Source: Magnetofaba australis IT-1
GTDB taxonomy: Bacteria > Pseudomonadota > Magnetococcia > Magnetococcales > Magnetococcaceae
Assembly (NCBI RefSeq): GCF_002109495.1
Contig: NZ_LVJN01000016.1
Span: 62,001-126,000 of the forward strand
Direction: 5' to 3'
Length of the DNA stretch: 64,000 nucleotides
The notes beneath the pieces were generated by a model, which was given only the letters and a program-made list of their open reading frames with translations, ran no database searches and was not told the DNA's origin. Below, one piece after another: positions 16,256-24,664 of this stretch; the first letter of the stretch is position 1; each line of letters starts with the position of its first letter. The translations under genes were made by a program, and so were the position numbers.

Positions 16256-17659
16256 CTACAGAATGAAGCGCGAGAGATCCTCATCGGCGGCCAGATCGCC
16301 CAACTGCTGATTGACGTAATCGGCGTTGATAACGACCTGATCCCCGTGACGATCCGGGGCGTAGAAGGAGACTTCGTCGAGGAGTTTCTCCATGATGGTG
16401 TGCAGCCGCCGTGCGCCGATATTCTCGGTGGTTTCATTGACCCGGGCAGCGGTCTGCGCCAACGCTTCAACGCCGTCGGCGGTGAATTCCAGCGTCACAT
16501 TCTCCACCCCCAACAGCGCAGCGTACTGTTTGGTCAGGGCGTTTTCCGGCTCGCCGAGGATGCGAATGAACTCTTCTGCGCCCAGACTCTCCAGCTCCAC
16601 GCGAATGGGCAGACGCCCCTGCAGCTCCGGCAGCAGATCCGACGGTTTGGCCAGTTGGAACGCGCCCGAGGCGATGAACAGAATGTGATCGGTTTTGACC
16701 ATGCCGTGCTTGGTGGAGACGGTGGTGCCCTCCACCAGCGGCAGCAGATCGCGTTGCACTCCTTCACGGGAGACGTCGCCGCCGCCGCGCATCTGCTCGC
16801 TGCGGGCGCACACCTTGTCGATCTCATCCAAAAACACGATGCCCGACTGCTCCACCCGCGCCACCGCCTCCTGACGCACCTTGTCCTGATCCAGCAGTTT
16901 GGCGGCTTCGTCATCCACCAACAGCGCATGGGCTTCGCTTACGGTGACTTTGCGTTTGCGCGTGCGTCCGCCCATCAAACCGCCCAGCATCTCCTGGATG
17001 TTGATCCCCTCCATGCCCTGAGGGGAGAACACTTCAATGGGTCCGCTGCTGCGTTGATCGCTGACTTCAATCTCGATTTCACGTTCGTCCAACTTGCCTT
17101 CGCGCAGCAGTTTGCGCAGCTTTTGGCGGGTGTTGGCGTTCTCCGGTTGCGCCGGTTGGCTGGACTGATTGCCGCTGTTGTTCATTACGTCGAAGAAGGC
17201 GCCCAGGGGATTGTTGGGGTCGTGCTGCGGAGCCTGGGCCGCCGGTTTGGGCAGCAGGGCGTCGAGCACGCGCTCTTCGGCCAGCTCTTCGGCGCGCAGA
17301 CGCACCTGACGCTTGGCCTGTTCCGCCGCCATCTTCATGGCCATGTCGGTCAAATCGCGGATGATGGACTCCACATCGCGCCCCACATAACCCACCTCGG
17401 TGAATTTGGTCGCCTCCACCTTGATGAACGGCGCATTGGCCAGTTTGGCCAGGCGGCGGGCGATCTCGGTCTTGCCCACGCCGGTGGGGCCGATCATCAG
17501 AATGTTCTTGGGGTAGATCTCCTCGCGCAGCGCCGGGCTCAACTGCTGGCGCCGCCAGCGGTTGCGCAGGGCGATGGCCACCGCGCGTTTGGCGGCGTCC
17601 TGACCGATGATGAAGCGGTCCAGTTCGGAGACGATCTCACGGGGCGTGAATTCAGACAT
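16256..17659 (-). CDS. hslU: ATP-dependent protease ATPase subunit HslU
   Basis: A 467-residue AAA+ unfoldase that partners HslV in the cytosol. It starts with the family N-terminus [34 protein letters not shown]. Walker A is GPTGVGKT (57-64), then the pore loop GYVGRDVES, an inserted I-domain with a low-complexity Gln/Asn-rich stretch near residues 150-175, Walker [10 protein letters not shown], sensor TEN-x-GARRLHT, and a C-terminal LSRFIL tail that docks into HslV. hslV lies upstream on the same strand, but a family B repeat is inserted between the two. Confidence 0.97.
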   Translation of the reverse strand: MSEFTPREIVSELDRFIIGQDAAKRAVAIALRNRWRRQQLSPALREEIYPKNILMIGPTGVGKTEIARRLAKLANAPFIKVEATKFTEVGYVGRDVESIIRDLTDMAMKMAAEQAKRQVRLRAEELAEERVLDALLPKPAAQAPQHDPNNPLGAFFDVMNNSGNQSSQPAQPENANTRQKLRKLLREGKLDEREIEIEVSDQRSSGPIEVFSPQGMEGINIQEMLGGLMGGRTRKRKVTVSEAHALLVDDEAAKLLDQDKVRQEAVARVEQSGIVFLDEIDKVCARSEQMRGGGDVSREGVQRDLLPLVEGTTVSTKHGMVKTDHILFIASGAFQLAKPSDLLPELQGRLPIRVELESLGAEEFIRILGEPENALTKQYAALLGVENVTLEFTADGVEALAQTAARVNETTENIGARRLHTIMEKLLDEVSFYAPDRHGDQVVINADYVNQQLGDLAADEDLSRFIL

Positions 17660-17731
17660 GTGACCCTAAGCTCTTGAGAAAAGATACTATTTAATCAATG
17701 CAAACGATGCGCTCTCATAGTCGCTATCTCA

Positions 17732-17896
17732 CATTGAACACACACCAAACTATTTGTAAGCACACAGCCAAACTAACGAGGGTCCAGGGAAATCGGGTTT
17801 GTCCCAATTTGCCCTGGTGGGCGCCCGGCAAAGCCCTGGTCGGGTCTGGGGCGAAGCCCCAGCCTCTTGACTCTTCCATCACAGATTTCAATTCTC
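17732..17896. repeat. family B palindromic element, copy 5, between hslV and hslU
   Basis: Left edge ATTGAACACACACC, then AAACTAACGAGGGTCCAGGG, a degenerate module GGGAAATCGGGTTTGTCCC, CGGCAAAGCC, and TGGGGCgaaGCCCCA. The right edge GATTTCAATTCT overlaps the end of hslV and contains its stop codon (TGA on the minus strand, 17888-17890). Confidence 0.75.
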
Positions 17897-18433
17897 GTCT
17901 GACGACAGCTCTTCAATGGTCAGATTGCCATTGGTGTAGACGCAGATTTCGGCGGCGATGTTGAGCGCGCCCTCCACCACTTCGCGGGCGCTCAGTTCCG
18001 TATGCCGATGCAGCGCCCGCGCCGCCGCCAACGCATAGGGACCGCCGGAGCCGATGGCGATGATGCCCGCTTCGGGCTCGATCACATCGCCGGTGCCGGA
18101 GATGAGCAGGCTGCTTTCGCGATCGGCCACCGCCAGCATCGCCTCCAGACGCCGCAACATGCGGTCGGTGCGCCACTCCTTGGCCAGCTCCACGGCGGCG
18201 CGGGTGAGGTTGCCGCCATGTTTGGAGAGCTTGCCCTCAAACAGCTCAAACAGGGTGAAAGCGTCGGCGGTGGAGCCGGCAAACCCAGCCAGTACGCGGC
18301 CTTCCGGGCCCATGCGACGCACTTTGCGGGCGTTGGCCTTGGCCACGGTGTTGCCCAGCGACACCTGACCATCGCCGCCCATAACGACCTGATCGCCACG
18401 GCGAACAGAGAGAATCGTGGTGCCTTTGAACAT
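17888..18433 (-). CDS. hslV: ATP-dependent protease peptidase subunit HslV
   Basis: A 181-residue proteasome-like threonine peptidase. [20 protein letters not shown] places the catalytic Thr after a four-residue propeptide, and [28 protein letters not shown] and [15 protein letters not shown] are family hallmarks. It forms the HslVU complex with the hslU product. The stop codon falls inside the terminal repeat of a family B element, so the native C-terminus may have been changed slightly by the insertion (…[10 protein letters not shown]). Confidence 0.96.
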   Translation of the reverse strand: MFKGTTILSVRRGDQVVMGGDGQVSLGNTVAKANARKVRRMGPEGRVLAGFAGSTADAFTLFELFEGKLSKHGGNLTRAAVELAKEWRTDRMLRRLEAMLAVADRESSLLISGTGDVIEPEAGIIAIGSGGPYALAAARALHRHTELSAREVVEGALNIAAEICVYTNGNLTIEELSSDEN

Positions 18434-18606
18434 CGCCCCGCTTTTCCTTGTCTGTGGATTGTAGGAGAATGGAAAATTCTGCGGCCCTGGCGACGCGAAA
18501 GCAAGCCCAAGCGGTCAAAGAGGGGATTTTCGCCTGCTTTGATCACAGCGAAAACGCCCGCATTTGGCCCCTATGGAAAACCTCTTGAGTGAAAAATTGA
18601 GTCCAG

Positions 18607-18873
18607 ATGAGTGACCAAATTACCGATGAACAGATGCGTGAGCGCATTCTGAAACTGCTTCTGCCCAATGGGTCATTGGAGCGCAGACAGGTTGTCGCTT
18701 TCACCATGTTCTACCGCAAACTGTTCGGACGCAAAGGCGATGACCACAGCGCCGAGCGTTTGCAAAACGTGCTCAATCAGCTGGTCGCAGAGGGGGTGAT
18801 CGCTCAATACCCCGATATCGGCGTGGCCGAGCCGCCCTATATCGCCTGCACCACCGGTGAAACGGAACAATAG
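18607..18873 (+). CDS. small hypothetical protein
   Basis: An 88-residue soluble protein, charged and helical through residues 5-65 (RERILKLLLPNGSLERRQVVAFTMFYRKLFG), with a segment (SAERLQNVLNQLVAEGVIAQYPD) that could form a winged-helix-like core. No strong ribosome site is seen. It is transcribed divergently from hslV and precedes bpt by about 190 bp. I do not recognise a family. Confidence 0.55.
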   Translation: MSDQITDEQMRERILKLLLPNGSLERRQVVAFTMFYRKLFGRKGDDHSAERLQNVLNQLVAEGVIAQYPDIGVAEPPYIACTTGETEQ

Positions 18874-19066
18874 AACCCCGCTGCGCGTCAACGCCGTCAA
18901 AATTGGCGCATCCAGACGGCGGATGTGGCAAACTGTGGTCAAGCGCTGATGGTGGCGCAACGCCGCAGCGTTATCGTAGGGGCTGTTTACACGATTCGGA
19001 TGTTCGTTTCTGACGTCATTGAATCCGCATCGTGTTAACAGGCCCTGGCTTGAAGAGACCGACCCT

Positions 19067-19834
19067 ATGAGCGACATTTCGCGCATCGACTCCAGCGCAC
19101 AACGGTTAGACCTTCTTCTGACCCCGCCCCACGCCTGCAATTATCTTACAGATCGACAATCGGCGATTCTGTTTGTGGAGCCCAGCCTGCCCATGGAATC
19201 GCCGCTGTATGAGCATCTGCTCGAACGCGGTTTCCGTCGCTCCAGCGAGCACGTCTATCGCCCCTACTGCCCCCAGTGCGACGCCTGCGTCTCGGTGCGC
19301 ATTCCGGTGGATCGCTTCCGCATGACCCGCTCATTCAAGCGCGTGATCAAGCGCAATGCGGACCTCAAGGCGATTCACGTACAGCCCGGTTTCCGCGACG
19401 AATGGTTCGCCCTGTATCAGCGTTACATCCATGTGCGCCACACCGATGGCCCCATGGATAACCCGGAGCCCGAGCAGTTTCTCGACTTTCTCGACTCCCC
19501 CTGGTCCGACACCCTGTTCATCGAATTCCGCCTCGGCGCGCATCTGGCCATGGTGGCGGTGGTGGACTATCAACCCAAGGGGCTGTCGGCGGTCTACACC
19601 TTCTTCGATCCCGACCTGACTTCCCGTTCGCTGGGCGCCTATGCCATTTTGTGGCAGATTGAAGAGGCCAAGCGGCTGAACAAATCCCATGTCTATTTGG
19701 GCTACTGGATTCATGAGTCGCCGAAAATGCGCTACAAAGCGCGGTTCCAACCCTTGGAGGCGTATCGGGATCGTCAATGGCGCGATTTGACGCCCGAAGA
19801 GATTGAAATGGGCGTCAAAGGCGCCAGCGCCTGA
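19067..19834 (+). CDS. bpt: aspartate/glutamate leucyltransferase (arginyltransferase family)
   Basis: Adds leucine or arginine from aminoacyl-tRNA to N-terminal Asp/Glu of proteins, marking them for degradation by the N-end rule. The 255 residues show the family signature YRPYCPQCDACVSVRIPV (residues 63-80), HTDGPMDNPEPEQF, and the C-terminal acetyltransferase-like core YTFFDPDLTSRSLGAYAILWQI with YLGYWIHESPKMRYKA. ATG at 19067 matches the usual N-terminus. Confidence 0.93.
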   Translation: MSDISRIDSSAQRLDLLLTPPHACNYLTDRQSAILFVEPSLPMESPLYEHLLERGFRRSSEHVYRPYCPQCDACVSVRIPVDRFRMTRSFKRVIKRNADLKAIHVQPGFRDEWFALYQRYIHVRHTDGPMDNPEPEQFLDFLDSPWSDTLFIEFRLGAHLAMVAVVDYQPKGLSAVYTFFDPDLTSRSLGAYAILWQIEEAKRLNKSHVYLGYWIHESPKMRYKARFQPLEAYRDRQWRDLTPEEIEMGVKGASA

Positions 19835-19878
19835 CTTGGAATAGTCGTTTTCCCTTATTCACATTGCGGAGAGAATCT

Positions 19879-20439
19879 ATGCGGTTTTGGATTGTGATGA
19901 CGGCGCTGTGCGTGGGTTTGATGAGCGCTTGGAGCAGCGCCCGCGCTGAAACCCCCATCGTGGATATCACCCGCGATCTGGAGTCGGTCAAGCAGTTCGA
20001 CGCCATCGAAGGGGTGACCCACCATGGCCCCGTACTCAAGGTGCCCATGCCCGCAAGCATGAAGCTCGAAGATGTGATCTTTGAGTTGGAGTCAGCCCTG
20101 GCGGAGGAGAATCTCAATATCGTCGGTCGCAACGAGATCGGCAAAGCCATCGGCAAGCGCAATGGCGAGCCGTTTCCCGCTTTTACCATTCTGCACATCT
20201 GTAATTTGACCGCTGGCGAAAAGATCATCCGCAATGAGCCCGCCTTCGGCGCCTTCCTGCCGTGCAAGGTGGTGCTGTATGAGGAGTCTCCGGGCGGCCG
20301 CGTGTGGATTGTCACCTACAAACCCACCTTCGCCATGATCTACTTCCCCGACATGCCCGAAGAGGCCAAGGCCGCCGCTGGCGAGATCGGCGATAAACTG
20401 TTCAACATCATCCATGAGTTGGTGGTGTCGAATATGTAA
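19879..20439 (+). CDS. exported DUF302 domain protein
   Basis: A 186-residue protein with a signal peptide (MRFWIVMTALCVGLMSAWSS, cleavage after ARA). The mature part has the DUF302 pattern: a helix-rich start (SMKLEDVIFELESALAEENLNIV), then FTILHICNLTAGEKIIRNEPAFGAFLPCKVVLYEE and a beta segment ending in TYKPTFAMIYF. Two Cys are conserved within that block. DUF302 proteins are small, mostly periplasmic and of unknown function. GGAGAG precedes the ATG by five bases. Followed by a family A repeat. Confidence 0.8.
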   Translation: MRFWIVMTALCVGLMSAWSSARAETPIVDITRDLESVKQFDAIEGVTHHGPVLKVPMPASMKLEDVIFELESALAEENLNIVGRNEIGKAIGKRNGEPFPAFTILHICNLTAGEKIIRNEPAFGAFLPCKVVLYEESPGGRVWIVTYKPTFAMIYFPDMPEEAKAAAGEIGDKLFNIIHELVVSNM

Positions 20440-20447
20440 GCGGTGGG

Positions 20448-20836
20448 ATATCTGAAAAATTTGGGATATTGAAAGATATCGAGGGCTCTGCCCTCGAGCT
20501 CCCAAGATCAACAGCGCTGTGGCGACATGGCGGCTGGAGTATTTGGAATGATGAAAGATATCGAGGGCTCTGCCCTCGAGCTCCCAAAGACCAAACCGTA
20601 GGGCGCCGCCCATTTCGTTAGATACGGCTTCGCCTGTGGCCGCTGGGGGCGCGGCCCCCTGACGATTCGGCAGGATTGCCGAATCGGACTCGCGCAAGCG
20701 AGCCCGAAGGGTGAGGGCCATGGATGGCCCGAATCACCCCGCCGCCGACCAGTCGGCGGCCAATAGTCAGCGCGAGCCGGGCTTACGTCACGCAAACATT
20801 GTACACTCTGTACAGGTTCGGTTTCGCATGACTATA
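20448..20836. repeat. family A element, compound copy 3
   Basis: Holds two successive GATATCGAGGGCtctGCCCTCGAGCTCCCAA hairpins (20475 and 20555 areas), a GCCGCTGGGGG hairpin, ATTCGGCAGGATTGCCGAAT, GGGCCATGGATGGCCC, GCCGCCGACCAGTCGGCGGC, GTCACGCAAACATTG and the terminal GACTATA. It looks like one element inserted in or duplicated from another. Confidence 0.7.
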
Positions 20837-20924
20837 AAAGGCTCCAGCCCCCCGAAAATCCGGACGTTCATGGCCGGATTTTCGACCTTTTGCGCCATGC
20901 TTATTTCACTCCTCTGAGACGCCA

Positions 20925-22265
20925 TTGACTCCTATCTCCTCCACCTCCACCGCCGCCGTTAGCGAACCCGACTACGCCATCACCCAACTGGATAATGGCC
21001 TCACCGTGGCGGCGTTCCCCATGCCCTGGCTGCACGAAACCAGCGTCACCCTCTACGTGCGCGCCGGCAGCCGCTTTGAGCAGGAGAACGAAGCGGGCAT
21101 CGCCCACTTTCTGGAGCATATGTTCTTCAAAGGCACCAAACGCATCCCCGACGCCACCCGCCTGCACGAACGGCTCGAAGAGCTGGCCGCCGATATGAAC
21201 GCCTCCACCGGCCCCGAGAGCAACAGCTACTGGATCACCCTGCCGCCGCGCTTTCTGAGTGAGGGTATGACCCTGTTTTGCGAAATGTTCACCCAACCCC
21301 ACTTCGGCGGGCTGGAGAACGAACGCCAGGTGATCCTGGCGGAGATGCGCGAAGATGAAAACGACGCCGGCGAGGTCAACAACGCCATGGTGTTGGGTTG
21401 CGCCAAACTGTGGGAGAACCACCCCCTGGGCCGCCCGGTGATCGGCTACCGGGAGTGCGTGAGCAAATTCAATAAAACTGACCTCACCGACTATCTGCAG
21501 CGCCACTATCGCGCCGATAACATGGCCATCGCCTTCTGCGGCCCCATCACCCTGGAGGAGGCCACCGAGCTGGCGCGGGAGAATCTGGGCGCGCTGCCCG
21601 GCGGCGCGGGGGAGACCACCACCACGCCGCCCGCCATGGAGCCCGGCCCCCACTGGCTGGCGGCCACCGACTCCGGCGCGCAGTTGGGCATCTCCCTGTT
21701 CTTTCGCGGCGTGGGTTATCGCGACGCCGACTTCTTCGCCATGGCGGCGCTACGGCGTCTGCTCGACGATGGTTTCTCCGCGCGCTTGCAAGCCCAGGTG
21801 CGGGAGAAGAAGGGGCTGGCCTATGACCTGTGGGCGGCCATCTCCGGCTATTCCGACAGCGGCGCGTTGGAGATCGGCGCATCGGTGGAGCCGGAGAAGC
21901 TTGATGCGCTCTTTGCCACCGTATTGGAGCAGTTACGTCTGCTGCGCGATGAGCCGCCCGCGCCCGCCGAGTGGCGCCGCTTGATGACCCGCTGGCGCGC
22001 CAATATGGACAGCGCGTTGGATCGTCCCGCCGAGTTGATGGATCGCTATGTGGGGGATCGGTTGTTCGCCATGGAAGAGCCGCTGTCGGCGGCGTGGGAA
22101 CGTATTGAGCAGTTGGATCCGCAGCAGATTGTTGCGGCGGCGCAGAAGCTGTTCCGCCCGGAGAATCTGGTGACGGTAGTGGTGGGTCCCAACGCCCAGA
22201 GCCATGCGGATCGGCTCAAAAAACAGTTCTCCGCCACACTGGCCGGATTCTCAAAGCCCGGGTAA
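20925..22265 (+). CDS. M16 family zinc metallopeptidase
   Basis: A 446-residue insulinase/mitochondrial-processing-peptidase-like protein. The inverted zinc motif HFLEH lies at residues 61-65 with the third ligand probably Glu140 (VILAEMREDE); the second, non-catalytic half carries the arginine-tyrosine-type region REKKGLAYDLWAAISGY. There is no signal peptide, so it is probably cytosolic and may degrade peptides. The start is unsure: TTG at 20925 begins a low-complexity Ser/Thr segment, and the conserved domain begins near residue 17 (YAITQLDNGLTV). It stands alone between repeat elements. Confidence 0.9.
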   Translation: MTPISSTSTAAVSEPDYAITQLDNGLTVAAFPMPWLHETSVTLYVRAGSRFEQENEAGIAHFLEHMFFKGTKRIPDATRLHERLEELAADMNASTGPESNSYWITLPPRFLSEGMTLFCEMFTQPHFGGLENERQVILAEMREDENDAGEVNNAMVLGCAKLWENHPLGRPVIGYRECVSKFNKTDLTDYLQRHYRADNMAIAFCGPITLEEATELARENLGALPGGAGETTTTPPAMEPGPHWLAATDSGAQLGISLFFRGVGYRDADFFAMAALRRLLDDGFSARLQAQVREKKGLAYDLWAAISGYSDSGALEIGASVEPEKLDALFATVLEQLRLLRDEPPAPAEWRRLMTRWRANMDSALDRPAELMDRYVGDRLFAMEEPLSAAWERIEQLDPQQIVAAAQKLFRPENLVTVVVGPNAQSHADRLKKQFSATLAGFSKPG

Positions 22266-22342
22266 GTGTTCAAAGTCTTTTATTTGTCGGTGTCCTGACA
22301 GGACTTAATCACGCGGACAAAGTATAAGATAAGCTCCCAGGC

Positions 22343-22512
22343 AAAACTAACGAGGGTCCAGGGAAATCATTTCCCTGGCGGGTCCAGGGCGGCGCCCTGG
22401 TCGGGGTCTGGGGCGAAGCCCCAGTATCTCAACATCGTCCCAAATTACTATCCTGACTCCACCTGGAATCCAGCACCCATAACGGGGTCTGGGGCGAAGC
22501 CCCAGTATCTCA
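22343..22512. repeat. family B element, copy 6, plus a partial copy
   Basis: CAAAACTAACGAGGGTCCAGGG edge, CCAGGGAaatcatTTCCCTGG, CCAGGGCggcGCCCTGG and TGGGGCgaaGCCCCA followed by GTATCTCAAC. The last module with GGGGTCTGGGGCGAAGCCCC is repeated at 22482-22512. Confidence 0.75.
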
Positions 22513-22714
22513 ACAGCATTCCCATTTATGGATTTTTATCTCATCCAGCAGCATAATTTTCAAAAAAATCACCCTACTCAAACAGACACGCGCCGATGAG
22601 AACATATATATTACAATATGTTATATAGACTATTTCTCATCATAATTAAATTATATTCTAATATTTGAATTTTTAAATTGACGTTTAAGCAAATGCTTAT
22701 TAACTTGTAATCAG

Positions 22715-22862
22715 CGTTGACCTGGAGAGAACGGCGCCGTGGCTCCGCTCCGCCCTTCCACGCCACCCCCCGTGGGCCGCAGCACCTGTTGATTGGGAAC
22801 CGCGCTCCCGGGTCACGCACCCCCTCCCTAATGAAAAAAGCTCGTCTTTGACGAGCTTTTTT
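22715..22862 (+). ncRNA. candidate structured small RNA
   Basis: The island begins just after an AT-rich region containing TTGACG (about 22679). TGACC-t-GGAG near 22718 can pair with CTCC-cg-GGTCA near 22805-22815, enclosing a GTGGC/GCCAC stem, and a T6 terminator follows at 22834-22862. It is not a recognised 4.5S, 6S or tmRNA sequence. Direction and existence of the transcript are inference. Confidence 0.25.
22834..22862. terminator. rho-independent terminator, bidirectional
   Basis: AAAAAAGCTCGTC-TTT-GACGAGCTTTTTT is a perfect stem-loop with T6 on either strand. No annotated gene ends close to it, which is why a small RNA is suggested. Confidence 0.8.
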
Positions 22863-23050
22863 CTGTTTTGAGTCCGCAAACACTCCCACCGCACCGCTTT
22901 CGTTGGCGCTCAAGGCATCTTTTCCGCCGTTGCGCTGTCAAATTTGTCTGATAGATCAAAAAATTGAGCCGATACCAAAAAGACGGCGCCTGTTGACTGC
23001 ATTTAAGCGGCCGGCTGGGTGAATCGACCATTTGAGTATGGGAATTTGAT

Positions 23051-24166
23051 ATGGAGCAGGATCATCAAGTCATTTTGACCGCCTGTGGCCGGGAGTTGGT
23101 GCGGCGGCGCTTTCAGCAGGTGGACATGACCTGCGGATGGATGGGTCAGGCGTGCGATATCCGCATGAGCGATGATCAGGCCACCGTGTTGCAACCGGAA
23201 CTGGACGCTCTGCGCGAAGAGATGCTGGCGGCCAGCGCAGAGGAGTTGGCGCTGCTCTGCCCGGAGCTCAAATCGTGGATCCAGATCTATGAGGGGCTGC
23301 CCGAGGAGCGCTATGACCGTCACGTGCTGCTCTTCTCCGAGGCGTGGCCCGACGCCGAAGCGGCCAAACTGCTGGCCGAGTGGCTCAAGTCGCGCGGCAT
23401 GGGCGCGCAGATGATGCCCATTCGCGGTTTGCGCGAAGGGGATATCCACTCCTTTGACCAAGCCATGTCCCACTTCACCCGCTGGTGTGGCGAAACCCTC
23501 TCCAACTATAAAATTTACGAATTTCACATCCTGTTCAATCCGGTGGGCGGTTCACGCATTCTGGTGGGTCTGCTGCAGACCCTGGCGCCGTTCTACGCCG
23601 ATGAGTCGGTCTATCTGCTGGAGCCGGGGGAGCAGTTGGCGCGTCTGCCCATGCCGTCGGTGCAGGCGCGGGGGGAGAAGGCGCTGCGCAAGTGTCTGCA
23701 CTGCATCCGCCGCTTGGCTGGCGGGTTGGAGGTGCATCCGGAAAAGCGCGCCAGCGTGCCCGAACCCATGCTGCTGATCGATACGGAGAACCAAACCGCG
23801 CAATTGTCGTTCTTCGGCGAACTGATGTGGGACCACAACCGTCGCGACATCTATGGCGAGGATCTACTGGAGCCAATCAGTGACCGGATTATTCTGTCGG
23901 AGGATTTCCGCGACGGCGCCGCCGATTTGGGGCGCGATCGCACCATTCTGCTCAATGAGCGTCTGGACCAGTTCGCCATCCTCATCGAGCAGGGCGAAGA
24001 GAGTATGGACGCCACGCTCAAGAGTTTGATTTCGTTTCAACAGTTGAGCGCCCCAGTGGGCGAATCCACACATCGTTGCCACGGCTGGGCCGATAAGCAG
24101 GTGTGGAAGCTGCTGGGGCACTTTGAAGGCAAACGCTATGTCATGGACGCCCTGGTCTCGGAGTAG
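23051..24166 (+). CDS. CARF-RelE fusion protein (Cami1-like), orphan
   Basis: A 371-residue protein resembling CRISPR-associated proteins of the APE2256/TIGR02619 type. The CARF ligand-binding fold is indicated by VILTACGRELV at the N-terminus and by HILFNPVGGSRILVGLLQTL (residues about 159-178), then VYLLEPGEQLARLP. Residues about 275-371 (DRIILSEDFRDGAADL, LNERLDQFAILIE, STHRCHGWADKQVWKLLGHFEGKRYVMDAL) match the RelE-like C-terminal domain of such fusions. In the family, CARF binds cyclic oligoadenylate from type III CRISPR and the RelE domain cuts mRNA at ribosomes. No cas gene or CRISPR array is present in this window. Start: ATG 23051. Confidence 0.75.
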   Translation: MEQDHQVILTACGRELVRRRFQQVDMTCGWMGQACDIRMSDDQATVLQPELDALREEMLAASAEELALLCPELKSWIQIYEGLPEERYDRHVLLFSEAWPDAEAAKLLAEWLKSRGMGAQMMPIRGLREGDIHSFDQAMSHFTRWCGETLSNYKIYEFHILFNPVGGSRILVGLLQTLAPFYADESVYLLEPGEQLARLPMPSVQARGEKALRKCLHCIRRLAGGLEVHPEKRASVPEPMLLIDTENQTAQLSFFGELMWDHNRRDIYGEDLLEPISDRIILSEDFRDGAADLGRDRTILLNERLDQFAILIEQGEESMDATLKSLISFQQLSAPVGESTHRCHGWADKQVWKLLGHFEGKRYVMDALVSE

Positions 24167-24207
24167 ACGAGAGCCGCGAAGGGGGCGCGCCATGGGGAGA
24201 GAGGATC

Positions 24208-24537
24208 ATGCACGGAGCCAATGATAGCGCCTTTATCGTCTGTGTGAATCTGCGCGGCGCCCATCGCCAAACCTGTGGTTCGGTGGGCGGCGAAGCGGTG
24301 GCCCAGGCGCTGCAGGATGAGATGGCCGAACGCGGCGTCAATTTCGAAATCCGCAAATTCCGTTGCCTGGGACGCGACTGCTCCTTAGGTCCCAATGTGC
24401 GCCTGGCGCCCAGCGGTGATGTGGCCCACGGCGTTGACCCGCAGAATGTCGGTGGGTTGGTGGACCAACTCCTGCAGCAGCAGAAGGAATCCGGCGCCGA
24501 TCCGGAAGTTTATGTGGGTATCTGTCCGGTGGAGTGA
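24208..24537 (+). CDS. thioredoxin-like 2Fe-2S ferredoxin
   Basis: A 109-residue protein of the NuoE-like/thioredoxin-like 2Fe-2S group. The cluster cysteines are recognisable: Cys12 in FIVCVNLRG, Cys23 in RQTCGSVGG, and the pair in FRCLGRDCSLGPNVRLAP, followed by the usual HGVDP. These proteins are soluble electron carriers, often of unknown partner. It starts 41 bp after the CARF-RelE stop, on the same strand, so co-transcription is possible; a functional link is not established. AGAGAGGATC precedes the ATG. Confidence 0.8.
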   Translation: MHGANDSAFIVCVNLRGAHRQTCGSVGGEAVAQALQDEMAERGVNFEIRKFRCLGRDCSLGPNVRLAPSGDVAHGVDPQNVGGLVDQLLQQQKESGADPEVYVGICPVE

Positions 24538-24664
24538 CCCCCTGCGTTTTTGCGCATAAGCGTGCTATTTTCAGTGATGACGTCAAACTTTGACGCCATG
24601 TCCGCCACTGAAACCATCCACGCCCCGTCAACCGACGGGCGTTTTGCGCGCGGGGAGCATTTCC

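Larger units (their letters stand above)
22540..23050. other. intergenic region with AT-rich stretch and GC-rich island
   Basis: No convincing gene. About 22540-22712 is markedly AT-rich. A GC-rich island with dyads follows (22713-22832), closed by a strong terminator. The remaining ~190 bp lead into the CARF gene and show no clear promoter. Confidence 0.6.

Noticed and set aside
22611-22913. 100-codon minus-strand frame across the terminator at 22834
   Set aside because: Its start is a translation of the terminator hairpin and T runs, a common artefact.
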